Assembly: GCF_025642785.1 (NCBI RefSeq)
Contig: NZ_JANZKU010000014.1
Location: 55,739 to 119,738, forward strand
Length of the DNA: 64,000 nt
Origin: Pseudomonas sp. RIT-PI-AD
Lineage (GTDB): Bacteria; Pseudomonadota; Gammaproteobacteria; Pseudomonadales; Pseudomonadaceae
Direction: 5' to 3'
The notes under the pieces were generated by a model. It was not told the DNA's origin and made no database searches. It was given only the letters and a program-made list of their open reading frames with translations. Shown piece after piece: positions 1 to 9,075 of the stretch (positions are counted from its first letter, which is position 1; every line of letters begins with the position of its first letter). The position numbers and the translations under genes were made by a program.

Positions 1-181
1 CCTCGTTGGAGGCGGCGCCGACGATGCAGTCCTCCACCCGTTGCGGGTCGAGGCCGGTGCGGGCCAGCAAGGCGTTCACGCAGTGGGCGGCCATGTCGTC
101 GGGCCGGGTCAGGTTGAACTTGCCGCGGAAGGATTTGGCCAGGCCGGTCCTCACGCTGTCGACGATCACCACTTCACGCAT
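1..181 (-). CDS. Acetyl-CoA acyltransferase (thiolase), N-terminal part
   Basis: The minus strand reads from an ATG at 181 off the left edge, so only the first 60 residues are present. The start MREVVIVDSVRTGLAKSF and the later VEDCIVGAASNE segment are typical of the thiolase N-terminal domain, where R11-T12 and the G-K-F-R-like stretch follow the first beta strand. The catalytic Cys would lie just outside the window. Thiolases cleave 3-ketoacyl-CoA in beta-oxidation or condense acetyl-CoA. The gene is separated by about 115 bases from the polyphosphate kinase gene, which is transcribed in the same direction and lies upstream of it, so co-transcription is possible. The substrate range cannot be told from this fragment. 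Confidence 0.85.
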   Translation of the reverse strand, partial: MREVVIVDSVRTGLAKSFRGKFNLTRPDDMAAHCVNALLARTGLDPQRVEDCIVGAASNE

Positions 182-296
182 GCCGCACCTCGGTTCTTGT
201 TGGAATGGACGAGGCGCTGAGGATAGGGCCGGGCGCTCGGGTCCGGCGACGATCATTCACTCGGCGTATGCGCGGTCATCCCCGGCGCCGGGCGGC

Positions 297-1787
297 TCAG
301 GCGTTGCGCTCCAGGGCCCGCTCCAGGGCATCGTTCAGCGTGCGCAGCACCTTGACCCGGGCGAAGCGCTTGTCGTTGGCCTCCACCAGGGTCCAGGGCG
401 CGATCTCGGTGCTGGTGCGGTCGACCATGTCGCCCACCGCGTCGACGTACTGGTCCCACTTGTCGCGGTTGCGCCAGTCCTCCTCGGTGATCTTGTAGCG
501 CTTGAAGGCGATGGTCTCGCGCTCCTTGAAGCGGCTCATCTGGGTCTGCTGGTCGATCGCCAGCCAGAATTTCACCAGCACGATGCCGTGGGCGTCGAGT
601 TGCTCCTCGAACGCGTTGATCTCGCTGTAGGCGCGCAGCCAATCGGCCTCGGAGCAGAACCCCTCGACCCGCTCCACCAGCACCCGGCCGTACCAGGAGC
701 GGTCGAAGATGGTCAGCATGCGGCGCTGCGGGACGTGCCGCCAGAACCGCCAGAGATAGGGCTGGGCGCGCTCCTCCTCGGTGGGCGCGGCGATCGGCAC
801 CACGTGGTACTGGCGCGGGTCGAGGGCCGCGGTGACCCGGCGGATCGCACCGCCCTTGCCCGCCGCGTCGTTACCTTCGAACACCGCCATCACCGCGTGC
901 CGGCGGTAGCGCTTGTCGCGCACCAGCCCGGCCAGGCGCGCCTGCTCGAAGGCGATCTGCGCGTGGTAGTCGTCTTTCTCCAGTTTCTGCCCGAGGTCGA
1001 GGCTGTCGAGCAGCGCGCGATTGTCCAGGCTCGACATCAGCGGCGCGGTGTGGGGCCGGCGCTTGGGTTCGGCGCTGTCCTTCAGCGCTGCCTGCAGGCC
1101 TTCGAGGATGATCCGCCCGACGCTGAGGCTGCGGTAATAGGGATCGACGCCCTCGATCACGTACCAGGGCGCGTAGTCGTGGCTGGTACGGCGCAGCACG
1201 CGCTCGCCGAAGCGCACGTACTTGTCGTAGACCTTGCTCTGCTTCCAATCCAGGTCGCTGATCTGCCAACTGCGCTGGGGGTCCTTCTCCAGGGCCTTGA
1301 GGCGGTGGCGCAACTGCTTCTTCGACAGGTGGAACCAGAATTTGAAGATCAGCGCACCCTCGTCGCAGAGCATTCGCTCCAGGCGCTCGGCGGAATCGAT
1401 GGCTTGGTCCAGGCGCGCGTCCTTGATGTCGCCGTCGACCCGCGCATGCAGCATCTGGCTGTACCAGTTGCCGAAGAAGATCCCGGTCCGCCCCTTGGGC
1501 GGCAGGCGGCGCCAGAAGCGCCATTGCGCGGGGCGCGCCAGTTCCTCGTCGGTGGGCAGCATGAAGCTCTCCACCTGGATCAGCCGCGGGTCCATCCACT
1601 CGTTGAGCAGCTTAACGGTTTCGCCCTTACCGGCGCCCTCGATGCCGTTGATCAGGATCAGCAGCGGGAAGCGCGCCTGCTGTTTCAATTCGAACTGCGC
1701 GTCCAGCAAGGCCTCGCGCAGCTCGGCGACGGCGGACTCGTAGGTGTCCTTGTCGATGGAATGACCGATTTCGGCGGACTCGAACAT
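297..1787 (-). CDS. pap: Two-domain polyphosphate:AMP phosphotransferase (PPK2 class II)
   Basis: This 496-residue protein carries two fused PPK2 domains. Each has a P-loop: G48-I-E-G-A-G-K54 in the first half and G305-N-D-A-A-G-K311 in the second. Each also has a Phe-W-rich lid segment (RFWRRLP, RFWRHVP) and a D/N-W-Y motif (GNWYS, DRSWYG). Tandem PPK2 enzymes of this length use polyphosphate to phosphorylate AMP to ADP in the cytoplasm. The family knowledge fits P. aeruginosa PA3455, whose size is the same. The ATG at 1787 is preceded by AGGAGATC. Nothing is truncated. The first P-loop has Glu-Gly after the Lys and the second Gly-Gly, so the two halves are not equivalent and may differ in activity. 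It is divergent from mnmC with about 100 bases between the starts. Confidence 0.93.
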   Translation of the reverse strand: MFESAEIGHSIDKDTYESAVAELREALLDAQFELKQQARFPLLILINGIEGAGKGETVKLLNEWMDPRLIQVESFMLPTDEELARPAQWRFWRRLPPKGRTGIFFGNWYSQMLHARVDGDIKDARLDQAIDSAERLERMLCDEGALIFKFWFHLSKKQLRHRLKALEKDPQRSWQISDLDWKQSKVYDKYVRFGERVLRRTSHDYAPWYVIEGVDPYYRSLSVGRIILEGLQAALKDSAEPKRRPHTAPLMSSLDNRALLDSLDLGQKLEKDDYHAQIAFEQARLAGLVRDKRYRRHAVMAVFEGNDAAGKGGAIRRVTAALDPRQYHVVPIAAPTEEERAQPYLWRFWRHVPQRRMLTIFDRSWYGRVLVERVEGFCSEADWLRAYSEINAFEEQLDAHGIVLVKFWLAIDQQTQMSRFKERETIAFKRYKITEEDWRNRDKWDQYVDAVGDMVDRTSTEIAPWTLVEANDKRFARVKVLRTLNDALERALERNA

Positions 1788-1891
1788 GCATGATCTCCTG
1801 GCTGTGTCGCTTCAAGGTAGCGGATCGCGCCGCGGCTGTCTGCGCGACGAATCGGCTACTATCCGCACCTTTCCGTTGCCATGGGCCGTCC

Positions 1892-3868
1892 ATGACCGAT
1901 GATCGCCACGCCCAGCTCGACTGGGACGAAACCGGCCAGCCACGCTCGCGGCTGTTCGGCGACGTGTATTTCTCCCAGGCCTCCGGGCTCGACGAAACCC
2001 GCCACGTGTTCCTCGCCAACAACCATCTGCCGGAGCGTTTCGCCGCGCTGCCCGCCGGCGGGCGGCTGACCATCGGCGAGACCGGCTTCGGCACCGGGCT
2101 GAATTTCCTCGCTGCCTGGGCACTGTTCGAGGCGAGCGCGCCCGCCGACGCCCGGCTGCATTTCGTCAGCGTGGAGAAGTACCCGCTGCGCCGCGACGAC
2201 CTGCAACGCGCCCTCGCCCTCTGGCCGCAGCTGGAACCCCAGTCCGCCGCGTTGCTGCGGCAATACGTCGGCGTGCATCCCGGCTTTCAGCGCCTGGTGT
2301 TCGCGGCCGGCCGGGTCACCCTGACCCTGCTGGTGGGCGATGCCCTGGACATGCTGCCGCAGCTGGACGCGCGCATCGACGCCTGGTTCCTCGACGGTTT
2401 TTCGCCGGCGAAGAACCCGCAGATGTGGACCCCGGCGCTTTTCGCCGAGCTGGCGCGTCTGTCGGCGCCGCAGGCGACCCTGGGCACCTTCACCAGCGCC
2501 GGCTTCGTGCGTCGCGGGCTGATCGCGGCCGGCTTCGCCATGCAGCGCACGCCCGGCCAGGGGCGCAAGCGCGAGGTGCTCAAGGGGGTGTTCGCCGGGG
2601 CGCCGCCCACGGACACCGCCACGCCGCCCGCCAAGGCCTGGTACGCCCGCCCGCCGGCCCCTCGCGGGCATCGCGAAGCCCTGGTGATCGGCGCCGGATT
2701 GGCCGGCTGCGCCAGCGCCGCCAGCCTCGCCGCCCGCGGCTGGCGGGTGACCGTGCTGGAGCGCCGCGACGACGTCGCGCGCGAGGCCTCGGGCAACCCC
2801 CAGGGTGTGCTCTACCTGAAACTGTCGGCCCACGGCACCGCGCTGTCGCGCTTGGTCCTCTCCGGCTTCGGGCATACCCGGCGCCTGCTGGAAAGCCTGC
2901 TCCGGGAGCGCGACTGGGCGCCCTGCGGCGTGCTGCAACTGGCCTTCGACGCCGCCGAGGCCACCCGCCAGGCGGAACTCGCCGCGGCTTTCGGCGAGGA
3001 CCTGCTGCAACCCCTCGACCGCCACCAGGCCGAAGCCCTGGCGGGCGTCGCCCTGGCCAGCGGCGGCCTGTTCTTCCCGGAAGCCGGCTGGGTCCATCCG
3101 CCGGCGTTGTGCCGCAGCCTGCTGGCCCATCCGGCGATCCGCTTGCTGCCGCACCGGGAGGCCCTGGCGTTGCGCCGCGAAGACGGCGAGTGGCTGGCCT
3201 GCGCCGGCGACGAAGTCCTCGCCCGCGCGCCGGTGGCGGTCCTGGCGGGCGCCGCCGAGGTGCTGCGCTTCGAGGAAACCCGCGACCTGCGCCTCAAGCG
3301 CATCCGCGGACAGATCACCCGCGTCCCCTGCACGCCGGCCAGCGCGGCCCTGCGCACCGTGCTCTGCGCCGAAGGCTACGTGGCGCCGGCGCGCGAGGGC
3401 GAACACACCCTCGGCGCCAGCTTCGATTTCCAGCGCCAGGACGACACGCCCAGCGCCGCCGAGCACGCCGGCAACCTCGAGTTGCTGCGGCAGATTTCCG
3501 CCGACCTCGGCCAGCGCCTGGCGGTGGACCGGTTATCCGCCGACGTCCTGGACGGGCGCGTGGGCTTTCGCTGCACCACCCCGGACTACCTGCCGGTGGT
3601 AGGCCCCCTGGCCGACAGCGCGCGGTTCGCCGAAGCCTATGGCGTACTGGCACGGGATGCCCGGCAACTGCCGCAGACGCCCTGCCCCTGGCTCGACGGG
3701 CTCTACGTCAACAGCGGCCACGGCTCCCGGGGGCTGATCAGCGCGCCGCTGGCGGCGGAGTTGCTGGCAGCCTGGCTGGAGGACGAGCCCCTGCCGCTGC
3801 CCCGCGAAGTCGCCGAAGCCTGCCATCCGAACCGGTTCCCCCTGCGCCGGCTGATCCGCGGCCGCTGA
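1892..3868 (+). CDS. mnmC: Bifunctional tRNA 5-methylaminomethyl-2-thiouridine biosynthesis protein MnmC
   Basis: The 658-residue product has the MnmC fusion architecture. The N-terminal SAM-dependent methyltransferase part (about residues 1-235) includes GETGFGTGLNFL and LDGFSPAKNPQMW. The C-terminal FAD-dependent oxidoreductase part begins with the dinucleotide-binding motif GAGLAGC near residue 266 and ends with NSGHGSRGL. The oxidoreductase removes the carboxymethyl group of cmnm5U34 and the methyltransferase then methylates nm5U34 to mnm5U34 in wobble uridines of several tRNAs. I chose the ATG at 1892 (MTDDRHAQLDWDE) because family members begin here; the frame stays open upstream to 1790 but that stretch has no family character. 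The gene stands alone, divergent from the polyphosphate kinase. Confidence 0.93.
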   Translation: MTDDRHAQLDWDETGQPRSRLFGDVYFSQASGLDETRHVFLANNHLPERFAALPAGGRLTIGETGFGTGLNFLAAWALFEASAPADARLHFVSVEKYPLRRDDLQRALALWPQLEPQSAALLRQYVGVHPGFQRLVFAAGRVTLTLLVGDALDMLPQLDARIDAWFLDGFSPAKNPQMWTPALFAELARLSAPQATLGTFTSAGFVRRGLIAAGFAMQRTPGQGRKREVLKGVFAGAPPTDTATPPAKAWYARPPAPRGHREALVIGAGLAGCASAASLAARGWRVTVLERRDDVAREASGNPQGVLYLKLSAHGTALSRLVLSGFGHTRRLLESLLRERDWAPCGVLQLAFDAAEATRQAELAAAFGEDLLQPLDRHQAEALAGVALASGGLFFPEAGWVHPPALCRSLLAHPAIRLLPHREALALRREDGEWLACAGDEVLARAPVAVLAGAAEVLRFEETRDLRLKRIRGQITRVPCTPASAALRTVLCAEGYVAPAREGEHTLGASFDFQRQDDTPSAAEHAGNLELLRQISADLGQRLAVDRLSADVLDGRVGFRCTTPDYLPVVGPLADSARFAEAYGVLARDARQLPQTPCPWLDGLYVNSGHGSRGLISAPLAAELLAAWLEDEPLPLPREVAEACHPNRFPLRRLIRGR

Positions 3869-4061
3869 AGGACCTCGCACTTCCGGGGCCGACACCAGCA
3901 ATGAAACCGGAGCCGTCCGGACGCGTCCCGGCCAAGGCGCAAGCACCCGGCAGGCACCTTTTTCTTATAACCGAACAATATAAAACTCATCCTAGATCTA
4001 CCGGTCGGACCTTTAGCACGTCTCGAACGTGCCTCCCCAACGGCAACACCGGTAAGGACTT
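3869..4061 (+). promoter_or_regulatory. Promoter and leader region of the NAGGN operon
   Basis: This 193-base gap between mnmC and the first NAGGN gene holds an AT-rich island at 3957-4001, rare in this GC-rich window. TATAAA at 3979-3984 could be a -10 element, but no convincing -35 hexamer sits 17 bases upstream. GAACAA (3973-3978) followed by TCTA about 18 bases later faintly resembles an extracytoplasmic-function (AlgU-type) promoter, which would suit an osmotically induced operon. A short palindrome GCACGT-CTCGA-ACGTGC (4016-4032) lies in the presumed leader. The ribosome-binding site is the GGTAAGGA ahead of the ATG at 4062. The promoter class is inference. Confidence 0.4.
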
Positions 4062-5831
4062 ATGTGCGGTATTTCTGGAGAACTACGTTTCGATGATCGA
4101 CCGGCCGACTTGGCCGCGCTCGAGCGCATCACCCATCACCTCGCCCCGCGCGGCCCCGACGCCTGGGGCTTCCACAGCCAGGGCCCGGTCGCCCTGGGAC
4201 ACCGGCGGCTGAAGATCATGGACCTGTCGGACGCCTCGGCGCAGCCGATGGTGGACAGCGACCTGGGCCTCGCCCTCAGCTTCAACGGCGCGATCTACAA
4301 CTACCCCGAACTGCGCGGCGAGCTGGAAGGCCTCGGCTATCGCTTCCACTCCGGCGGCGACACCGAGGTGCTGCTCAAGGGCTACCACGCCTGGGGCGAG
4401 GCGCTGTTGCCGAAACTCAACGGCATGTTCGCCTTCGCCATCTGGGAACGCGACCGGCAGAGCCTGTTCATCGCCCGCGACCGCCTCGGGGTCAAGCCCC
4501 TGTACCTGTCGCAGACCGCCCAGCGCCTGCGCTTCGCCTCGACGCTGCCGGCCCTGCTGAAGGGCGGCGACATCGCCGGCACCCTGGACCCGGTGGCGCT
4601 CAACCACTATCTGAATTTCCACGCGGTGGTGCCCGCGCCGCGCACCCTGATCGCCGGCGTGGAGAAACTGCCGCCGGCCAGTTGGCTGCGGATCGACGCC
4701 CAGGGCCGCTGCGAGCGGAAAACCTGGTGGCAGTTGGATTACGGCCCGCGTGAAGACGAACTGAACCTGGGCCTGGAAGACTGGCGCGACCGCCTGCTGG
4801 ACGGCCTGCGCGACGCCGTGGGCATCCGCCAGCGGGCCGCCCGCGAAGTGGGCGTGTTGCTCTCCGGCGGGGTGGACTCCAGCCTGCTGGTGGGCCTGCT
4901 GGCCGAGGCCGGCGTCGACGACCTGCTGACCTTCTCCATCGGGTTCCAGGACGCCGGTGGCGAGCGCGGCGACGAATTCGAATTTTCCGACCTGATCGCG
5001 CGGCGCTACGGCACCCGTCACCACCAATTGCGCATCGACGAGCATGAAGTGATCGAGCAGTTGCCGGCGGCTTTCCGCGCCATGAGCGAACCGATGGTCA
5101 GCCACGACTGCATCGCCTTCTACCTGCTCTCCCGCGAGGTTTCCAAGCACTGCAAGGTGGTGCAGAGCGGCCAGGGCGCCGACGAACTGTTCGGCGGCTA
5201 TCACTGGTACCCGCCACTGGTCGGCAGCGACGATCCCTTCGCCAGCTACCGGGCGGCGTTCTTCGACCGCAGCCATGCCGAGTACACCGCCACGGTGCAC
5301 CCGGACTGGCTCGCCCATGACGCCGCGGGCGAGTACGTCCGCGCCCACTTCCAACAACCCGGCGCGCTCGATCCGGTGGACAAGGCGCTGCGCCTGGACA
5401 GCACGGTAATGCTGGTGGACGACCCGGTGAAACGGGTCGACAACATGACCATGGCCTGGGGCCTGGAAGCCCGGGTGCCGTTCCTCGACTACCGCGTGGC
5501 CGAGCTGTCGGCGCGCATTCCTTCGCGCTTCAAGCTGGGCGACGGCGGCAAGCAGGTGCTCAAGGAAGCGGCACGGCTGGTGATCCCCCACGAGGTGATC
5601 GACCGCAAGAAGGGCTATTTCCCGGTACCCGGCCTCAAGCACCTGCAGGGCAAGACCCGCGACTGGGTGCGCGAGCTGCTGCTCGATCCCAGCCAGAACC
5701 GCGGCTATTTCCAGGTGGACATGCTCGACCGCCTGCTCAGCGACCCGTCCCAGGACCTGACCCCGCTACGCGGCTCGAAGCTCTGGCAGCTCGCCACCCT
5801 CAACCTGTGGCTGAACGAACAGGGCCTCTAG
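4062..5831 (+). CDS. N-acetylglutaminylglutamine amidotransferase (asparagine synthase family)
   Basis: The 589-residue protein has asparagine synthase B architecture. An N-terminal nucleophile glutaminase domain starts with Met-Cys2-Gly-Ile-Ser, so Cys2 becomes the nucleophile after Met removal. The synthetase domain carries the ATP-pyrophosphatase loop SGGVDSS near residue 267. In Pseudomonas the orthologous gene (PA3459) makes the terminal amide of the osmolyte N-acetylglutaminylglutamine amide. That role, not plain asparagine synthesis, is supported by the next two genes, which are the dedicated dipeptide synthetase and an M42 peptidase. The start MCGISGE follows a good Shine-Dalgarno. 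The gap to the next gene is only 13 bases, so the three genes form an operon, probably induced by high osmolarity. Confidence 0.92.
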   Translation: MCGISGELRFDDRPADLAALERITHHLAPRGPDAWGFHSQGPVALGHRRLKIMDLSDASAQPMVDSDLGLALSFNGAIYNYPELRGELEGLGYRFHSGGDTEVLLKGYHAWGEALLPKLNGMFAFAIWERDRQSLFIARDRLGVKPLYLSQTAQRLRFASTLPALLKGGDIAGTLDPVALNHYLNFHAVVPAPRTLIAGVEKLPPASWLRIDAQGRCERKTWWQLDYGPREDELNLGLEDWRDRLLDGLRDAVGIRQRAAREVGVLLSGGVDSSLLVGLLAEAGVDDLLTFSIGFQDAGGERGDEFEFSDLIARRYGTRHHQLRIDEHEVIEQLPAAFRAMSEPMVSHDCIAFYLLSREVSKHCKVVQSGQGADELFGGYHWYPPLVGSDDPFASYRAAFFDRSHAEYTATVHPDWLAHDAAGEYVRAHFQQPGALDPVDKALRLDSTVMLVDDPVKRVDNMTMAWGLEARVPFLDYRVAELSARIPSRFKLGDGGKQVLKEAARLVIPHEVIDRKKGYFPVPGLKHLQGKTRDWVRELLLDPSQNRGYFQVDMLDRLLSDPSQDLTPLRGSKLWQLATLNLWLNEQGL

Positions 5832-5844
5832 GAGAACACGCACC

Positions 5845-7599
5845 ATGAAAGGACAGGCCAGCCCGTCCCACCTCCACAGCCAGCGCCTGTTGCGCGGCCA
5901 GGCGCCGACCTACGAGCGCCTGCAAGCCCGGCTGGCGGAAGATCACCAGGCCAAGCCCAGCCAGCCGCAATACCTGCATTGCGGCTGGGGTCGCCTGTTG
6001 CTCGGGCACACCTACCCCGATGCCGCCGGCCTCGCCGAGGAACTGCTCGCGGAAAACCCCGGCGAGCGCGACATCGCCCTCTATGTGGCGGCGCCCCAGC
6101 AAGTGCTGGCGCAAGCGCCGCAACAGCTGTTCCTCGACCCTTCCGACACCCTGCGCCTGTGGTTCAGCGACTACCGACCGGCGCGTCGGGCATTCCGCGG
6201 TTTTCGCATCCGCCGCGCCCACAGCGACGACGACTGGACCGCGATCAACCAGCTCTACCGCGGGCGCGGCATGCTGCCGGTGCAGCCGCAGCGGATCACC
6301 CCGCGACACAAGGGCGGGCCGGTCTACTGGCTGGCCGAGGACAGCGCCAGCGGCGAGGTGGTCGGCAGCGTCATGGGCCTCAACCATGCCCGCGCCTTCG
6401 ACGACCCCGAGGGCGGTTCGAGCCTCTGGTGCCTGGCGGTGTCCCCGGTGTGCAGCCGGCCCGGCGTCGGCGAGGCCCTGGTGCGCCACCTGATCGAGCA
6501 TTTCATGAGCCGCGAGCTCAGCTACCTCGACCTCTCGGTGCTGCACAACAACAAGCAGGCCAAGGCGCTCTATAGCAAGCTGGGCTTCCGCGACCTGGCC
6601 ACCTTCGCCATCAAGCGCAAGAACGGCATCAACCAGCAGCTCTACCTCGGCCCCAGCCCCGAAGAAGACCTCAACCCCTACGCGCGGATCATCGTCGACG
6701 AGGCGCACCGGCGCGGCATCGAAGTCCGCGTGGACGACGCCGAGGCCGGCCTCTTCACCCTCAACCATGGCGGCCGGCGGGTACGCTGCCGCGAGTCGCT
6801 GTGCGACCTCACCAGCGCGGTGAGCATGACCCTCTGCCAGGACAAGACCCTCACCCACCGCGTACTCCGCCAGGCCGGCATCAGCCTGCCGGCGCAGCGG
6901 CGCGCAGGCAGCCCGGAAGAGAACGCGCTGTTCCTCGCCGAACACGGCAGCGTGGTGGTCAAGCCGGTGGACGGCGAGCAGGGCAAGGGCGTGGCGGTGG
7001 ACCTGCGCAGCGACGAGGAGGTCGCCAAGGCGATCAAGGCCGCCCAGCGTTTCGACGCCAACGTGCTGTTGGAAAGCTTCCACGCCGGGCTCGACCTGCG
7101 CATCGTGGTGATCGGCTATGAGGTGGTGGCCGCGGCGATCCGCCGCCCGGCGGAAGTGGTCGGCGACGGCCAGCACAGCATCCGCGCGCTGATCGAGGCC
7201 CAGAGCCGGCGACGCCAGGCCGCCACCGGCGGCGAGAGCCGGATTCCGCTGGATGCCGAAACCGAACGCACCCTGAAGGCGGCCGGATACGGCTACTCCA
7301 GCGTGCTCCCCGCCGGCACCCGCCTGGCCGTGCGGCGCACCGCCAACCTGCACACCGGCGGCACCCTGGAGGACGTCACCGACAGCCTGCATCCGCACCT
7401 GGCGGATGCCGCGATCCGGGCCGCCCGGGCGCTGGAAATCCCGGTGGTGGGCCTCGACCTGCTGGTACCCGCCGCGGACGCCGCCGAATACGTGATGATC
7501 GAAGCCAACGAACGCGTCGGCCTCGCCAATCACCAGCCACGCCCGACGGCCGAGCGTTTCATCGATCTGCTCTTCCCGCTCAGTCAAGCCCCCGCCTGA
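5845..7599 (+). CDS. ngg: N-acetylglutaminylglutamine synthetase (GNAT plus ATP-grasp)
   Basis: This 584-residue fusion has a GNAT acetyltransferase region at about residues 110-260 (LAVSPVCSRPGVGEALV is the acetyl-CoA-binding segment; SVLHNNKQAKALYSKLGF is the typical C-terminal part). It is followed by a RimK/cyanophycin-synthetase-like ATP-grasp domain (about 330-580, with VVVKPVDGEQGKGV and VMIEANERVGL). Together they acetylate and ligate glutamine units into N-acetylglutaminylglutamine, the precursor amidated by the preceding gene. This matches the Ngg family (PA3460; Sinorhizobium ngg). It starts at the ATG at 5845 behind CTAGGAGAAC, 13 bases after the amidotransferase. It is cytoplasmic and full length. 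Confidence 0.92.
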   Translation: MKGQASPSHLHSQRLLRGQAPTYERLQARLAEDHQAKPSQPQYLHCGWGRLLLGHTYPDAAGLAEELLAENPGERDIALYVAAPQQVLAQAPQQLFLDPSDTLRLWFSDYRPARRAFRGFRIRRAHSDDDWTAINQLYRGRGMLPVQPQRITPRHKGGPVYWLAEDSASGEVVGSVMGLNHARAFDDPEGGSSLWCLAVSPVCSRPGVGEALVRHLIEHFMSRELSYLDLSVLHNNKQAKALYSKLGFRDLATFAIKRKNGINQQLYLGPSPEEDLNPYARIIVDEAHRRGIEVRVDDAEAGLFTLNHGGRRVRCRESLCDLTSAVSMTLCQDKTLTHRVLRQAGISLPAQRRAGSPEENALFLAEHGSVVVKPVDGEQGKGVAVDLRSDEEVAKAIKAAQRFDANVLLESFHAGLDLRIVVIGYEVVAAAIRRPAEVVGDGQHSIRALIEAQSRRRQAATGGESRIPLDAETERTLKAAGYGYSSVLPAGTRLAVRRTANLHTGGTLEDVTDSLHPHLADAAIRAARALEIPVVGLDLLVPAADAAEYVMIEANERVGLANHQPRPTAERFIDLLFPLSQAPA

Positions 7600-7650
7600 A
7601 CCCGGTGCCATCCGCCTCGCCGGCGGATGGCACCCGCCCCGAGGTGAACC

Positions 7651-8847
7651 ATGGCCAAGCCACTCCCCGATCCCGACCTGCATTACCTGCAAAAAGTGTT
7701 GCTGGAAATGCTCGCCATCCCCAGCCCCACCGGCTTCACCGACACCATCGTGCGCTACGTCGCCGAGCGCCTCGAGGAGCTCGGCATCCCCTTCGAGCTG
7801 ACCCGTCGCGGAACCATCCGCGCGACCCTCAAGGGCCGTCGCAGCAGCCCGGACCGTGCGGTCTCCGCCCACCTCGACACCATCGGCGCGATCGTCCGCG
7901 AGTTGAAAAGCGATGGCCGCCTGGCCCTGGCACCGGTGGGCTGCTGGTCGAGCCGCTTCGCCGAGGGCAGCCGCGTCAGCGTGTTCACCGACGATGCCGT
8001 GCTACGCGGCAGTGTGCTGCCGTTGCTGGCATCCGGGCATGCCTTCAATACCGAAGTGGACAGCATGCCGATCAGTTGGGACCACGTCGAAGTCCGCCTC
8101 GACGCGCGTAGCGCCAGCCGCGCCGAATGCGAGGCACAGGGCGTGCGGGTCGGCGATTTCGTCGCCTTCGATCCCTTGCCGGAGTTCACCGACAGCGGCC
8201 ATATCAGCGCCCGCCACCTGGACGACAAGGCCGGCGTCGCCGCGCTGCTGACGGCGTTGAAGGCGGTGGTGGAAAGCGGCTGCGAACCGCTGATCGACTG
8301 TCATCCGCTGTTCACCATCACCGAAGAGATCGGCTCCGGCTCGGCGGCGGCGCTGCCCTGGGACGTCAGCGAATTCGTCGGCATCGATATCGCCCCGGTC
8401 GCCATCGGCCAGCAATCCAGCGAACACGCGGTCACCGTCGCCCTGCAGGACTCGGGCGGGCCCTACGACTATCACCTGTCGCGCCACCTGCTGCGGCTGG
8501 CCGACGGCCACGACATCCCGGTGCGTCGCGACCTGTTCCGCTACTACCACAGCGATGCGCAATCGGCGATCGCCGCCGGCCACGACATCCGCACCGCCCT
8601 GCTGGCCTTCGGTTGCGACGCCACCCATGGCTACGAACGCACCCACCTGGACAGCCTGCAGGCCCTGAGCCGGCTGCTCGGCGTCTACATCCTCAGCCCG
8701 CCGGTGTTCGCCAGCGACGCGCAACCCGCCCAGGAATCCCTGGAGCCCTTCAGCCATCAGCTGGAACACACTGCGCAGATGGCCAGCGATACCCGCGTAC
8801 CCAGCGTGGACAGCCTGGTGGGACCGCGCGAGGACGAGCCGGAATGA
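7651..8847 (+). CDS. M42-family metallopeptidase of the NAGGN osmoprotectant operon
   Basis: The 398-residue protein keeps the M42/M20-like metal site: AHLDT (H74, D76), HLDDKAG (189-195), the catalytic pair TEEIGSG (E225-E226), VGIDIAP, and a late ATHGYERTH that would supply a His ligand. Such peptidases are co-aminopeptidases with two zinc or cobalt ions. Its fixed position behind the two NAGGN synthesis genes, as third gene of the operon, suggests that it handles the osmolyte or its precursors, for example degradation on hypo-osmotic shift. That role is inferred from position, not shown. The start has GAGGTGAACC upstream. A strong rho-independent terminator follows at 8933. Confidence 0.88.
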   Translation: MAKPLPDPDLHYLQKVLLEMLAIPSPTGFTDTIVRYVAERLEELGIPFELTRRGTIRATLKGRRSSPDRAVSAHLDTIGAIVRELKSDGRLALAPVGCWSSRFAEGSRVSVFTDDAVLRGSVLPLLASGHAFNTEVDSMPISWDHVEVRLDARSASRAECEAQGVRVGDFVAFDPLPEFTDSGHISARHLDDKAGVAALLTALKAVVESGCEPLIDCHPLFTITEEIGSGSAAALPWDVSEFVGIDIAPVAIGQQSSEHAVTVALQDSGGPYDYHLSRHLLRLADGHDIPVRRDLFRYYHSDAQSAIAAGHDIRTALLAFGCDATHGYERTHLDSLQALSRLLGVYILSPPVFASDAQPAQESLEPFSHQLEHTAQMASDTRVPSVDSLVGPREDEPE

Positions 8848-8932
8848 GTCGCCCCAGCCGCTCCGGCTGATCGCCCATCACCGCCGACGTGCGGTCCACG
8901 CCGGCGCAGTCCCCGCGGCGCCCGCTGCCCGC

Positions 8933-8959
8933 CGCGTCCGGCGGGTGCCGGACGCGTTT
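8933..8959 (+). terminator. Rho-independent terminator closing the NAGGN operon
   Basis: A perfect 10-base-pair stem, CGCGTCCGGC / GCCGGACGCG, with a GGGT loop is followed by TTTC. It lies 85 bases after the M42 peptidase stop and upstream of the kinase gene, so the sensor kinase is probably transcribed separately from the biosynthetic genes. Confidence 0.75.
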
Positions 8960-9075
8960 CAAGTGCCCCTGCTTGTATAAGGCCACCCTTGCTGGCCCCT
9001 GGCCTTCCGGGCAAAGTGCGCCCCTGGAACCGTCCGCCGTCGCAGGCCGCGGTAAAAGAACAAAGAGGTTCGTGG

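Noticed and set aside
6..1793. 595-codon plus-strand frame antisense to the polyphosphate kinase
   Set aside because: It is the mirror of a well-conserved gene; its translation is Ala/Leu/Val/Gly-rich without domains and has no ribosome-binding site.
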